Assembly: GCF_020711255.1 (NCBI RefSeq) | Contig: NZ_JAJFAW010000024.1 | Coordinates: 1 to 64,000 of the forward strand | DNA: 64,000 nucleotides | Origin: Hymenobacter plasmatis | Lineage (GTDB): Bacteria > Bacteroidota > Bacteroidia > Cytophagales > Hymenobacteraceae | Reading direction: 5' to 3' | Made by a program: the position numbers and the translations under genes | Shown here: piece by piece, positions 16,461-23,930 of the stretch | Position numbering within the stretch: position 1 is the first letter of the stretch | Layout: each line of letters opens with the position of its first letter | The notes under the pieces: generated by a model | Database searches by the model: none | Seen by the model: only the letters and a program-made list of their open reading frames with translations | What the model was told of the DNA's origin: nothing

Positions 16461-16518
16461 AAACGTATCATTACGTTTCAAAACTGATAAATAAGTTTAT
16501 AAACTGAATCATCCGTTA
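16461..16518. promoter_or_regulatory. Three operator-like sites at 20-bp spacing upstream of blaI-like gene
   Basis: At 16461 lies AAACGTATCATTACGTTT, a perfect palindrome with 7-bp arms. At 16481 lies AAACTGATAAATAAGTTT, a near palindrome of the same length. At 16501 lies AAACTGAATCATCCGTTA, a weaker copy. All begin with AAAC and recur every 20 bp, about two helical turns. They end directly at the promoter box, as expected for sites of the autoregulated BlaI-type repressor encoded next. Binding is inferred. Confidence 0.65.
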
Positions 16519-16526
16519 TACATTTG
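16519..16526 (+). promoter_or_regulatory. Bacteroidota -7 promoter box (TACATTTG)
   Basis: TACATTTG matches TAnnTTTG and ends 4 nt before the ATG at 16531. It implies a leaderless or near-leaderless mRNA under control of the adjacent operator array. Confidence 0.65.
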
Positions 16527-16530
16527 AATC

Positions 16531-16920
16531 ATGGAAGATTTAACCAAGACCGAGGAGCGCATCATGCAGGTGCTGTGGAAGCTGAAGAAGGCTTTCGTGA
16601 AAGACGTGATTGAGCACCTACCCGACGAGCCAAAGCCGCCCTACAACACCATTTCGTCGGTGGTGCGCATCCTGGAACGCAAAGGCTACGTGGGCTTCAA
16701 AGCCTACGGCAAGACCTACGAGTACTTCCCGCTCATCAGCAAAATGGAGTACCGGGCAGCCAGCCTCAAGCGCATGCTGGCTCAATATTTCGACAATTCC
16801 CCCACGGCCCTGGTCTCTTTCATGGTGGAGGAAACCCTGAGCCAGCGAGAAAAGCAGCAGCTGCTCGACCTGCTCCACGATTCCGAAAACCCAACCAAAC
16901 CCGACGGCGATGCTCACTAG
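16531..16920 (+). CDS. BlaI/MecI/CopY-type transcriptional repressor
   Basis: This 129-residue protein has an N-terminal winged helix typical of the BlaI/MecI family (LTKTEERIMQVLWKLKKAFV, YNTISSVVRILERKGYVGFK). A C-terminal dimerisation helix region follows (LVSFMVEETLSQREKQQLLDLL). In characterised systems such dimers repress their own operon until a BlaR1-type protease is activated. The next gene, which overlaps by 11 bp, encodes exactly such a protease. In Bacteroidota these pairs are usually not linked to a beta-lactamase, and there is none adjacent here. Confidence 0.92.
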   Translation: MEDLTKTEERIMQVLWKLKKAFVKDVIEHLPDEPKPPYNTISSVVRILERKGYVGFKAYGKTYEYFPLISKMEYRAASLKRMLAQYFDNSPTALVSFMVEETLSQREKQQLLDLLHDSENPTKPDGDAH

Positions 16921-18400
16921 CACCCTCCTGTATCTGGCCGAGGCCAGCTTCTGCCTGGCGGTATTTGCCCTCACCTACCGCCTGCTGCTGGCCCGGCTCA
17001 CCTACTTCGCCTGGAACCGGGCTTACCTGCTCGGGGCCCTGGCCGCGAGCGTGCTCCTCCCCTTCCTGGCATTTCCCGGGCTGGCCGGGTTTTTAGCTCA
17101 CTCTGCTGATGCCGCGGCCGGGCAGCCGCTGCCGTTTCGGTTGAGCTGGCAAATGGCCCAAGCTGCCGCCAGTGCCTCGGCTCCCGCGGCTGCTTCGCTA
17201 GACATTGTGGAGGTGCTGATGTTCAGCCTACTGGGTATTTACGCACTGGGCGCGCTGTATAAGCTCATTGCCGCCGTTCGCAACCTGCGGGCGCTGGCCG
17301 ACCTGGCCCGGCGCCACCCCCAAACCAACCTGGGCAGCTTCTCCATCGTGCATCTGCCCGAGCCCAGCCTGCCGGCGTTTTCCTTTGGCCGGCACGTGTT
17401 TCTCTCGCCGCTGCACGACAGGTTGAGCGACGCCGAGCGCGAGCAGCTCCTGCTGCACGAGCAAGTGCATGTTCGGCAGCGGCATACCCTGGACTTGCTC
17501 GTGGTGGAGGCCCTGGGCGTGGTCTTCTGGTTCAATGGCCTGCTGCCCTACTTCGGCCGGCAGCTCAAGGCGGTGCACGAGTTTCTCGCCGATGAGGCCG
17601 TGGCGCGCACGCAGCCCAGCCCCACTACCTACGGCGAGCTGCTGATAAAGCTGGCTTCCCAGCAGCTGCCCTTCGCCCTGGTTCACGCTTTCTCCAACAA
17701 ACAACTTTTTCTGCGCATCCACATGCTTACCCAACCCAGTTCCCGCCCCATGCAAAAGCTCCGTTTTCTGCTGGTATTGCCCGTATTCGCCTTTGCCTGG
17801 GTGGCCACGGCCTGCGCCGGCTCGCCCACGCCGGAGGATGTCCCGGTTGCCACTTCGCCCGCTGATGCGTTCTATTCCTCGCCTTCGGCGCGGCCCATCG
17901 GCCGCATCAGCTGGCAGGGCAACACGTACTTATCCACGGCCGAGCTGAGCCAAGCACTGGGCCTGAAACCCGGCGACGCCTACGACTCGCTTGAAGTAGC
18001 GCGGCGCCTGAGCTTCGGCACCAGAGGCGGCGACATCACCTCCCGCTACATGGACCACGGCTATCTATTTTTCTCGGTGAGTCCCAAAGCCACGCGCCAG
18101 CCAAATGGCACCACCGACCTCGCCTTCACCATTAATGAAGGCCGCAAAGCTGACTTAGGCACCATCATAGTTTCGGGCAATACCAAAACACCGACCACAG
18201 CGCTGCTCAACATGATTCCGCTGCGCACCGGCGAGCCATTCAGCCGGGCCAACCTTATCGAAACGCAGCGTATTCTGGCCCAACAGGGGCAGTTTGACCC
18301 AGCTAAAATTGGCATCAACCCCAAGCCCGTTATGCGTCCCAACCAGCCCACTGACCTTGTTGATATTGAATTAGTGGTGGTTGAAAAAGCCAAGCCATAG
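16910..18400 (+). CDS. M56 (BlaR1-type) membrane protease with C-terminal POTRA-like repeats
   Basis: A 496-residue protein. Four or so membrane helices enclose the M56 zinc site LLLHEQVHVRQRH (HExxH, near residue 181) and VHEFLADEAVA. A last hydrophobic segment (LLVLPVFAFAWVATACAG) precedes a periplasmic part of about 190 residues. That part reads like two POTRA units: ISWQGNTYLSTAELSQALGL...GDAYDSLEVARRL and IIVSGNTKTPTTALLNMIPL...GEPFSRANLIETQRIL...GQFDP, the pattern of BamA-type POTRAs. M56 proteins of this phylum more often end in TonB_C-like domains. The protease probably controls the BlaI repressor upstream. Confidence 0.85.
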   Translation: MLTSTLLYLAEASFCLAVFALTYRLLLARLTYFAWNRAYLLGALAASVLLPFLAFPGLAGFLAHSADAAAGQPLPFRLSWQMAQAAASASAPAAASLDIVEVLMFSLLGIYALGALYKLIAAVRNLRALADLARRHPQTNLGSFSIVHLPEPSLPAFSFGRHVFLSPLHDRLSDAEREQLLLHEQVHVRQRHTLDLLVVEALGVVFWFNGLLPYFGRQLKAVHEFLADEAVARTQPSPTTYGELLIKLASQQLPFALVHAFSNKQLFLRIHMLTQPSSRPMQKLRFLLVLPVFAFAWVATACAGSPTPEDVPVATSPADAFYSSPSARPIGRISWQGNTYLSTAELSQALGLKPGDAYDSLEVARRLSFGTRGGDITSRYMDHGYLFFSVSPKATRQPNGTTDLAFTINEGRKADLGTIIVSGNTKTPTTALLNMIPLRTGEPFSRANLIETQRILAQQGQFDPAKIGINPKPVMRPNQPTDLVDIELVVVEKAKP

Positions 18401-18498
18401 GCTCAGTTACTCCTCCTTGTCTTTCGCCCGACTCAACTGCTCAATGACAGCAGGTTGAGCCGGGTGAATTGCTTTAGTGGGAGCTTTAGCCGCACCAG

Positions 18499-19617
18499 TT
18501 ACTCGTAGCGCCGGCCCTTCCAGACCACTGCACCACCCGACACCCGGAACGCTACGAGGCTGATAGTCAACGCCAGGGTATACAACTCAAACAACGGCAG
18601 CAGCTGCCAAGGTAAGAGCGCACCGGCCCGGCGATGCGCAAAGTGCGCCAGGGCACCCTGGACCAGCACTTTCAGCCCCCACACGCCAAGCGCCAGCGCC
18701 GGCCAGCCCAACGCCGACACGGCCACCAGCGCCGGCCAGAAGCCGCTGAAAAACAACAGCTCCAGCCGCAGGCGCAGCGGCAGCGCCTCCACGCCGCGCA
18801 GCCAGCGGCGGCGCTGCTTCATCAGGGCTGGCCACGTGGGGATGGGCAGCGAATCGGCCCGCACTTCTGGGTTGAACACTTGCCGAAAGCTGAAGCCCCG
18901 CGCTAGCACGGCCTGGAAAAGGGCGAAATCCTCGGTCACGGAAAAGGGCAGCGCTTCGTAGCCGCCCGTGGCTTCGTAGGCGGCGCGGGTCACCAGCATG
19001 TTGTTCCCCATGGCCGTTACGGGCCGGCCCATATCGCTGACCACCTGCACCATGCTGAGCGACAGCAGCCAGTCGATGCCCTGCAGCTGATGAAATAGCC
19101 GCGGCCCACTTACGGCCGTGATGCCCGTGACGGTGCCCACGCCCGGTGCCGTATGCGCCAGCAGCGCCGCTATCCAGGTCGGGGGCACGCTGATATCGGC
19201 ATCAGTGATGAAGAAATAATCGGTGGTGGCGTGGCGGGCCAGGTGCGCCAGCACATTGGCTTTGCCGCGGGCCGCGCCCATTGTGTCGGAGATGGAAACC
19301 ACCCGAAACTGACCAGCGAAGCCCAGCATGGCAGCCTCGGCCACGGCGACGGTGCGGTCGGTGCTGGCATCGTCCCCCACCAGAATTTCCAGCAGCTCGG
19401 GCGGGTAGTGCAGCGCCCGCAGGCTGGCTAGGCAGCGCGGCAAGGCCACTTCTTCGTCGCGCGCCGCAACGAGCACGCTCACGCGGGGCAGCGGCAACGG
19501 CAGCAGCCCGGCTGGCGCAGCACCGCGCCGGGAAGCAAAGCGCCCGGCCGTATAAGCCATGCCCAGCAGCCACAGCGCCAGAAAAACCAGGAGGATGCTG
19601 AGCAAGAACCCGCTCAC
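18499..19617 (-). CDS. Family 2 glycosyltransferase (membrane-bound)
   Basis: This 372-residue enzyme has an N-terminal membrane helix, then a GT-A domain with VSVLVAARDEE, DDASTDRT, the DxD-like ITDADISV, and catalytic motifs VTEDFALFQ and QRRRW. Two or three membrane helices end the protein. No ATG fits; the GTG at 19617 overlaps the stop of the deacetylase gene (GTGA), a typical coupled start. It probably polymerises or extends a cell-surface glycan together with the neighbouring deacetylase. Confidence 0.85.
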   Translation of the reverse strand: MSGFLLSILLVFLALWLLGMAYTAGRFASRRGAAPAGLLPLPLPRVSVLVAARDEEVALPRCLASLRALHYPPELLEILVGDDASTDRTVAVAEAAMLGFAGQFRVVSISDTMGAARGKANVLAHLARHATTDYFFITDADISVPPTWIAALLAHTAPGVGTVTGITAVSGPRLFHQLQGIDWLLSLSMVQVVSDMGRPVTAMGNNMLVTRAAYEATGGYEALPFSVTEDFALFQAVLARGFSFRQVFNPEVRADSLPIPTWPALMKQRRRWLRGVEALPLRLRLELLFFSGFWPALVAVSALGWPALALGVWGLKVLVQGALAHFAHRRAGALLPWQLLPLFELYTLALTISLVAFRVSGGAVVWKGRRYE

Positions 19618-20312
19618 AGCGTGAGGAACTGAAAGCCCTGCTCGGCCAGGTGCGCCAGCACCCGCGGCAGCACGAAGCGCAGCCGCGCACTGGCCTTGTG
19701 GCTGTCGTGAAATACGAGTATATCGCCGGGCCGCACAGCGGCCAGGGTATAGCGCAGGCAGCTTTCCGGACTCAGGTCGGGGTCGTAGTCGCGGGTGAGC
19801 ACCGACCACATCACCACCCGATATTCCGGGCGCAGAGCCCGCAGCAAGGGCCAGCTCAGCCGGCCATAAGGCGGCCGGAAAAGTGGAGCTGAAAATGCAG
19901 GCACCAGTCCCGTTTCGCCATTCGCATTCAGCCCAATTTCGGCCAAGACCTGCTGGCAGCGGGCCACGTCGGCCAAATATCCGGGGCGGGGTGTGGCCCA
20001 GGCGCTGCGGTGGTGGTGGGTATGGTTGGCCACCCGGTGCCCGGCAGCGAAGGCCGCGCTGGCAATGTCGGGGTAGCGCTCCAGGTTTTGGCCCACGCAG
20101 AAAAACGTGGCCTGCGCCCGGAAAGCAGCCAGCTGCTCCAGTACCCAAGGCGTTTCGTCGGGAATAGGGCCGTCGTCAAACGTCAGGTACACCACGGGGG
20201 CGCCGGTGGGCGTGGTGCTGGGGCCGGTCCATTCGCAGCCGGGCAGCAGGGCATGCAGCAGCCGGGGCGGGCGCGTGAGCAAGGCCGCATCGAGCCGGGA
20301 ACCCATGCGCAT
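19614..20312 (-). CDS. Polysaccharide deacetylase (NodB-type)
   Basis: This 232-residue enzyme has the NodB metal site TFDDGP (about residues 41-46) and the histidine motif NHTHHH, plus RPPYG and a late FHDSHK. It should remove N- or O-acetyl groups from a polysaccharide. No signal peptide is evident, so location is uncertain. The ATG at 20312 overlaps the stop of the previous gene (TGATG), and its own stop overlaps the GT2 start, so three genes are translationally coupled. Confidence 0.85.
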   Translation of the reverse strand: MRMGSRLDAALLTRPPRLLHALLPGCEWTGPSTTPTGAPVVYLTFDDGPIPDETPWVLEQLAAFRAQATFFCVGQNLERYPDIASAAFAAGHRVANHTHHHRSAWATPRPGYLADVARCQQVLAEIGLNANGETGLVPAFSAPLFRPPYGRLSWPLLRALRPEYRVVMWSVLTRDYDPDLSPESCLRYTLAAVRPGDILVFHDSHKASARLRFVLPRVLAHLAEQGFQFLTL

Positions 20313-20860
20313 CAGGAGCGCACCACGCGCATAAACGGCACTTCCGTTTCGGGCGGCAGCGGGCCCAGCACCGTGGCCAATGCTTCCAGGAAGGCCGTGA
20401 GGGTATTGGGCTGGCCGGCGGCCGGGCCGCGGCCCAGGTGGCGGTGCACTTCGCCGGCCCATTCGCCTACCTCGGTGGGCGTGCCGGCAGGACCGGCCAG
20501 GCCCAGGGTAGCTTCCAAGGTGAAGTAGCGGGGGCGTTTTTCTTCGGCTTCGGTTTCGGCCGCGTCCTCATCCTCCTCATACACCAGGGCCGAATAATGC
20601 GCCTCCATGGTGGCCTGGGGCGGCGGCAGGTGAAACAGCGCCGTGACCCGCCCAGCTACTTCGTGCCAGCTCAGGCGCAGGCCTTTGGGTGCCACTTTCT
20701 CGGCCGGAGCCAGGTTTTCGGCAGCTTTGTCCCACACATAATGCAGCAGCTCACGCGCCAGATAAGGGTCGCTCAGCTCGCGGCGCACCGATGTCGGCCG
20801 GCGCCACGCCAGCTGCGGCAGCAGCACATGGGCAAAATTGTAAGGATGCAAACGGGCCAT
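20312..20860 (-). CDS. Hypothetical protein, first gene of the deacetylase/GT2 operon
   Basis: A soluble protein of 182 residues with no recognised domain. The middle is acidic (YEEDEDAAETEAEEKR). The N-terminal part MARLHPYNFAHVLLPQLAWRR is basic and aromatic. The start at 20860 is supported by a TAnnTTTG box 9 nt upstream; an in-frame ATG further up lies inside a palindromic repeat. Its stop overlaps the deacetylase start, so it likely works in the same surface-glycan process. Confidence 0.7.
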   Translation of the reverse strand: MARLHPYNFAHVLLPQLAWRRPTSVRRELSDPYLARELLHYVWDKAAENLAPAEKVAPKGLRLSWHEVAGRVTALFHLPPPQATMEAHYSALVYEEDEDAAETEAEEKRPRYFTLEATLGLAGPAGTPTEVGEWAGEVHRHLGRGPAAGQPNTLTAFLEALATVLGPLPPETEVPFMRVVRS

Positions 20861-20869
20861 AAGGAAAGG

Positions 20870-20877
20870 CAAAAGTA
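20870..20877 (-). promoter_or_regulatory. Bacteroidota -7 promoter box (TACTTTTG)
   Basis: On the minus strand TACTTTTG lies 9 nt upstream of the ATG at 20860. Its upstream edge coincides with the end of the palindromic element 20876-20980, so the repeat sits exactly where the -33 region should be. Confidence 0.6.
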
Positions 20878-20980
20878 ACGCTTCGCTTATCTTAATGAGG
20901 AACCCTTCGCTCAATGAAGAGTGAGGAATGAAGAATTGGTCGTTGGGCTAATTCCTCATTCTTCATTAAGCGAAGCGTTA
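20876..20980. repeat. Palindromic element, family B copy 2, at a gene 3' end and promoter
   Basis: The outer arms TAACGCTTCGCTTA and TAAGCGAAGCGTTA are perfect 14-bp complements. The interior carries the family B core (CTTAATGAGG, GAGGAATGAAGAATT, AATTCCTCATTCTTCATTAAG). It supplies the last residues and the stop codon of the GT4 gene (ASLNEE-stop), in the same reading phase as the NEEL peptide of copies 1 and 3. Confidence 0.8.
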
Positions 20981-22101
20981 ACAGCTTCCCATAGTACCTC
21001 GGCGCTTCGGGCCCACGAAAAGCGGCTCAGATTCTGATGACCCTGGGTGATGAGTTGCTGGCGCAGCTCCGGCTCCTGCCACAAGCGAGTGAGGCCGCTG
21101 GCAATATCTTCCACCTTGTGCGGGTCAACCAGCAGGGCGCCGCCATCGCCGGCCACCTCCGGCATGGAGCTGACGCCAGCCGTGAGCACCGGGCAGCCAC
21201 TGGCCTGCGCTTCAACGATGGGAATACCAAAGCCTTCGAAATAAGGAACATACACCGTGGCTAGGGCCGCCGCGTAGAGGCTGGCCAATTCCGGGTCGGC
21301 TACGCGGCCGGTGAAATGCACTGAGGTCTGGTGGCGCATCCGTTGGTAGGCGTCGAGAATGGGGCCGGCTTTCCAGGCTTTGCGGCCCACGATGAGCAGC
21401 TGCGCGGTGGCTACGTCGGGCCCGCCATTTTCCTTGAATGAGTCGAATGCCTGCAGCAAATGGCCCAGGTTTTTGCGCGGCTGCAAGGCGCCCACAAACA
21501 AAAAGTACGGCTGGCCGTGACTGAAGCGCCGCCGGGTTTCGCGCTGGGCGGCCTCGGGCTGGGGCTGAAATTGGGTGGCCGGCGCGTTGTACGCCACCCT
21601 GATTTTAGCCGGCGCGATGCCATAGGTCTGCACAATGTCGGCCTTGGTGGCTTCCGATACGGCCACTAGTTGCTCGGAGGCCCGCGCAAAGCGGGGCGAG
21701 AAAAAGTGGTAGTACTTGCGCTGCAGCAGCCCTACATCGTGCGGATAATGCTCGAAGGCCAGGTCGTGAATGACCGTTACCCGGGGCACGCGGGTGTTGA
21801 GGGTCGTAAAGCCGTCGAGGCTGAGAAAGGCCGCCGGCTTGTGGCGGGCCAGCCACTGCGCCACCGCTCCCTCAAACCACGCCACGAACAGCAACGGATG
21901 CCGGGCCGGAGGAAACAGCACGTGCGGCACCACATTGGGCCCAAACAGGTAGCGGACGTCAAAAGGCCGGTCGAACAGGAAGTGAAACGTGACCTCGGGG
22001 TGCTGCGCCACCAGGTGCCGCAGCGTCTCGTACGTGAAGCGGCCAATGCCTTCCAAGTGGTTGCCCGGCAGTAGGAAACGGGTATTGACAGCGACTTGCA
22101 C
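20956..22101 (-). CDS. Family 4 glycosyltransferase (GT-B fold)
   Basis: This 381-residue enzyme matches GT4 mannosyl/glucosyl-transferases. The N-terminal domain carries LLPGNHLEGIGRFTYETLRHL. The C-terminal domain has FLFVGALQPRKNLGHLLQAF, then the nucleotide-sugar motif YFEGFGIPIVEAQASGCPVLT (E-x7-E type) and ALLVDPHKVEDIASGL. The GTG at 22101 (VQVAVNTRF) fits the domain start; upstream in-frame sequence is not family-like. The C-terminus ends within a palindromic repeat. Part of the exopolysaccharide cluster. Confidence 0.85.
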   Translation of the reverse strand: MQVAVNTRFLLPGNHLEGIGRFTYETLRHLVAQHPEVTFHFLFDRPFDVRYLFGPNVVPHVLFPPARHPLLFVAWFEGAVAQWLARHKPAAFLSLDGFTTLNTRVPRVTVIHDLAFEHYPHDVGLLQRKYYHFFSPRFARASEQLVAVSEATKADIVQTYGIAPAKIRVAYNAPATQFQPQPEAAQRETRRRFSHGQPYFLFVGALQPRKNLGHLLQAFDSFKENGGPDVATAQLLIVGRKAWKAGPILDAYQRMRHQTSVHFTGRVADPELASLYAAALATVYVPYFEGFGIPIVEAQASGCPVLTAGVSSMPEVAGDGGALLVDPHKVEDIASGLTRLWQEPELRQQLITQGHQNLSRFSWARSAEVLWEAVNASLNEE

Positions 22102-22130
22102 GGAAGCAAAAATGGAATTGAACAAAAAAG

Positions 22131-22311
22131 CTCCCCTCCTTACCAAGGAGGGGATGTTTCAGCTTGGGCTGAAACGGGGGTGGTTGTGGACGTTGAACGA
22201 ATTGCAGGAAGTTCAGGGCGAGTCGTTCCGCCATCGTTCAACGATTGCAACCACCCCAGCTCAACTTGGCAGTTGAGCGTCCCCTCCTTACTAAGGAGGG
22301 GAGTTGGTTGT
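22131..22311. repeat. Family D multi-hairpin intergenic element
   Basis: A 181-bp symmetric structure made of nested or adjacent hairpins: CCCCTCCTT-acc-AAGGAGGGG, GTTTCAGC-ttgg-GCTGAAAC, a long central stem (GGGGTGGTTG...CGTTGAACG with CGTTCAACG...CAACCACCCC), GCTCAACT-tggc-AGTTGAGC, and again CCCCTCCTT-act-AAGGAGGGG. It occupies nearly the whole gap between the flippase and GT4 genes and would be transcribed with them. Confidence 0.8.
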
Positions 22312-22318
22312 TCGGTGT

Positions 22319-23677
22319 TTACCGCTTCAGGGCCATGATTTCGCTGCGGCGTATCAGCCCCGTCCCCAGCACAATCAGCCCAAAGACAACGGCCATCACT
22401 CCAGCTTCGAGCCACCAGTTCAGGGCTTTACTGAAGCCAAACTGCAGCATAAACCACGCCCCGCACAGCAGCCCGAAGGCCAGCAGCAGCCGGGCCAGCA
22501 GCCGAAACGGCACGCCCACGCCGGTGCGCTGCGCCACCAGCACCAGGTAGCCCACCGAGACGGCCGCCGCGCACAGCAAGGTATCGAGCGAGGCGGCCAC
22601 GGCGCCGTAGCGGGGCAGCAAAAACAGGTTCAGGCCAATGTTGAGGAAAATGCTGCCGGCCACCAGCCAGCTCACGGCCCGCTCGTGGGTGGTGCTGGTG
22701 AGTAGCGTGCTGTAGATGGCAAAAAAGGCGTGCACCAGCACGTTGATGAATAATATTTTCAGGCACCAGGTCATGCGAGCCACCTCGGCGGGGGTGCTGT
22801 GGCTGAACTGCCAGAACAGCACCTCGCCCCGAAACAGCACAAAGGCCACCACAAACAGCAAGGGCAAGGTGAGGACGCGCTGCCCAAACCAGAGCAGCTG
22901 GCGTTGGGCCGAAGCATCGCGGGCCACGCTGGCAAACTTGGCAAAAAATAGCGGTAGCACCGTCCAAGCGTACATCATCACGGCATCAACCCAGCGGTAG
23001 GCGCCGGCGTAGTAGCCGGCCTCGGTGGGCGAGGCCAGGCGCTCGAGCATCACCATGTCGATGCGCTCGTTCACGCCGTAGAGCAGGGTCATGAGGGCGA
23101 AGGGCAGGCTGGCGCGCAGGGCCGTGCTGGCCACGTGGCTCTGCCAGCGGTACTTCACGCGGCCAAACAGGCGCGTCATCAGCCCATAGAGCACCACCGT
23201 GGTGAAGGCCGCCGCGCCCAGCCGCGCGCCCACGTAGCGCGGCAGCGTGAGGCCCACCGGCAGGAGCACCAGCACGGCGCCCAGCAGCACAAACTTCTCC
23301 ACTACCGAGAGCACCGCATCGGTATTGAACTTCTGGTGGGCCTGCAGGGTGCCCCTTAGAAACTGCCCGTACTGCGTGAGTAGCAGGGCAATGCCAATTG
23401 CGGCCAGCAGCACCAACTCCGAGCCGCGGTAGCCCAGCACCCAGCCCACGCCCAGCATGGCGGCCAGCGCCACGACGTTGAGGGCACCGCGCAGGGGCAG
23501 CAGCGTGGGAAAGGTCTCGGCCATGAATGTGGGCTCGGCGGCCACGCGCTGCACGGAGTAGGGCGTGAGGCCGAGGTCGGACAGGGCAGCCACCACCAGT
23601 GTGAGGGCCGAGAGCGCCGTGATGAGGCCAAACGTGGCATGGCCGAGCCGGTCCTGCACCAGGTTTTCAACCACCAC
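22319..23677 (-). CDS. Wzx-type oligosaccharide flippase
   Basis: From the GTG at 23677 this is a 452-residue multi-helix protein of the polysaccharide biosynthesis/MATE-like flippase superfamily. Examples are ATFGLITALSALTLVVAALSD, a charged NERIDMVMLERLASPTEAGYY loop, and a C-terminal pair of helices. It should move lipid-linked repeat units across the inner membrane. The open frame continues upstream to about 23803 and encodes a family-like first helix (GNISFVVLLNLLVKPGW). No ATG, GTG or TTG begins that part, so the true start is unresolved. Confidence 0.82.
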   Translation of the reverse strand: MVVENLVQDRLGHATFGLITALSALTLVVAALSDLGLTPYSVQRVAAEPTFMAETFPTLLPLRGALNVVALAAMLGVGWVLGYRGSELVLLAAIGIALLLTQYGQFLRGTLQAHQKFNTDAVLSVVEKFVLLGAVLVLLPVGLTLPRYVGARLGAAAFTTVVLYGLMTRLFGRVKYRWQSHVASTALRASLPFALMTLLYGVNERIDMVMLERLASPTEAGYYAGAYRWVDAVMMYAWTVLPLFFAKFASVARDASAQRQLLWFGQRVLTLPLLFVVAFVLFRGEVLFWQFSHSTPAEVARMTWCLKILFINVLVHAFFAIYSTLLTSTTHERAVSWLVAGSIFLNIGLNLFLLPRYGAVAASLDTLLCAAAVSVGYLVLVAQRTGVGVPFRLLARLLLAFGLLCGAWFMLQFGFSKALNWWLEAGVMAVVFGLIVLGTGLIRRSEIMALKR

Positions 23678-23798
23678 CCAGCCGGGTTTTACCAGCAGGT
23701 TGAGCAGGACGACGAAGCTGATATTGCCAAAAAACCGTTTGATGCCGACGAGGGTGCTAAAACCGAGAGAAAATAACCTGCGCCGTGCGCCAGAATCG

Positions 23799-23806
23799 CA
23801 AAGCTA
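23799..23806 (-). promoter_or_regulatory. Bacteroidota -7 promoter box (TAGCTTTG) for the flippase operon
   Basis: TAGCTTTG on the minus strand lies about 125 nt above the first conventional start of the flippase. It is just above the end of the longer open frame, supporting translation of the N-terminal extension. It is divergent from the wzz promoter 52 bp away. Confidence 0.5.
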
Positions 23807-23858
23807 CGCACCGCGCCGGGCCAGCCGCGCATGGGGGCGCACGGGGCCTTTTTCCGGC

Positions 23859-23866
23859 TATCTTTG
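23859..23866 (+). promoter_or_regulatory. Bacteroidota -7 promoter box (TATCTTTG) for the wzz-like gene
   Basis: TATCTTTG matches TAnnTTTG and lies 64 nt upstream of the ATG at 23931. Confidence 0.5.
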
Positions 23867-23930
23867 CTCGCCCCTCCCCCGCTCCGCGCCCAATAATTAG
23901 GCAGGCGGGGCAAGCGGCTTTCTTCATTGT

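Noticed and set aside
18404..18500. Minus-strand coding-like tail (KAPTKAIHPAQPAVIEQLSR) just after the GT2 stop
   Set aside because: It is in another frame from the GT2 gene and has no start; it may be a remnant of a longer GT2 C-terminus or chance. Not enough to call a gene.
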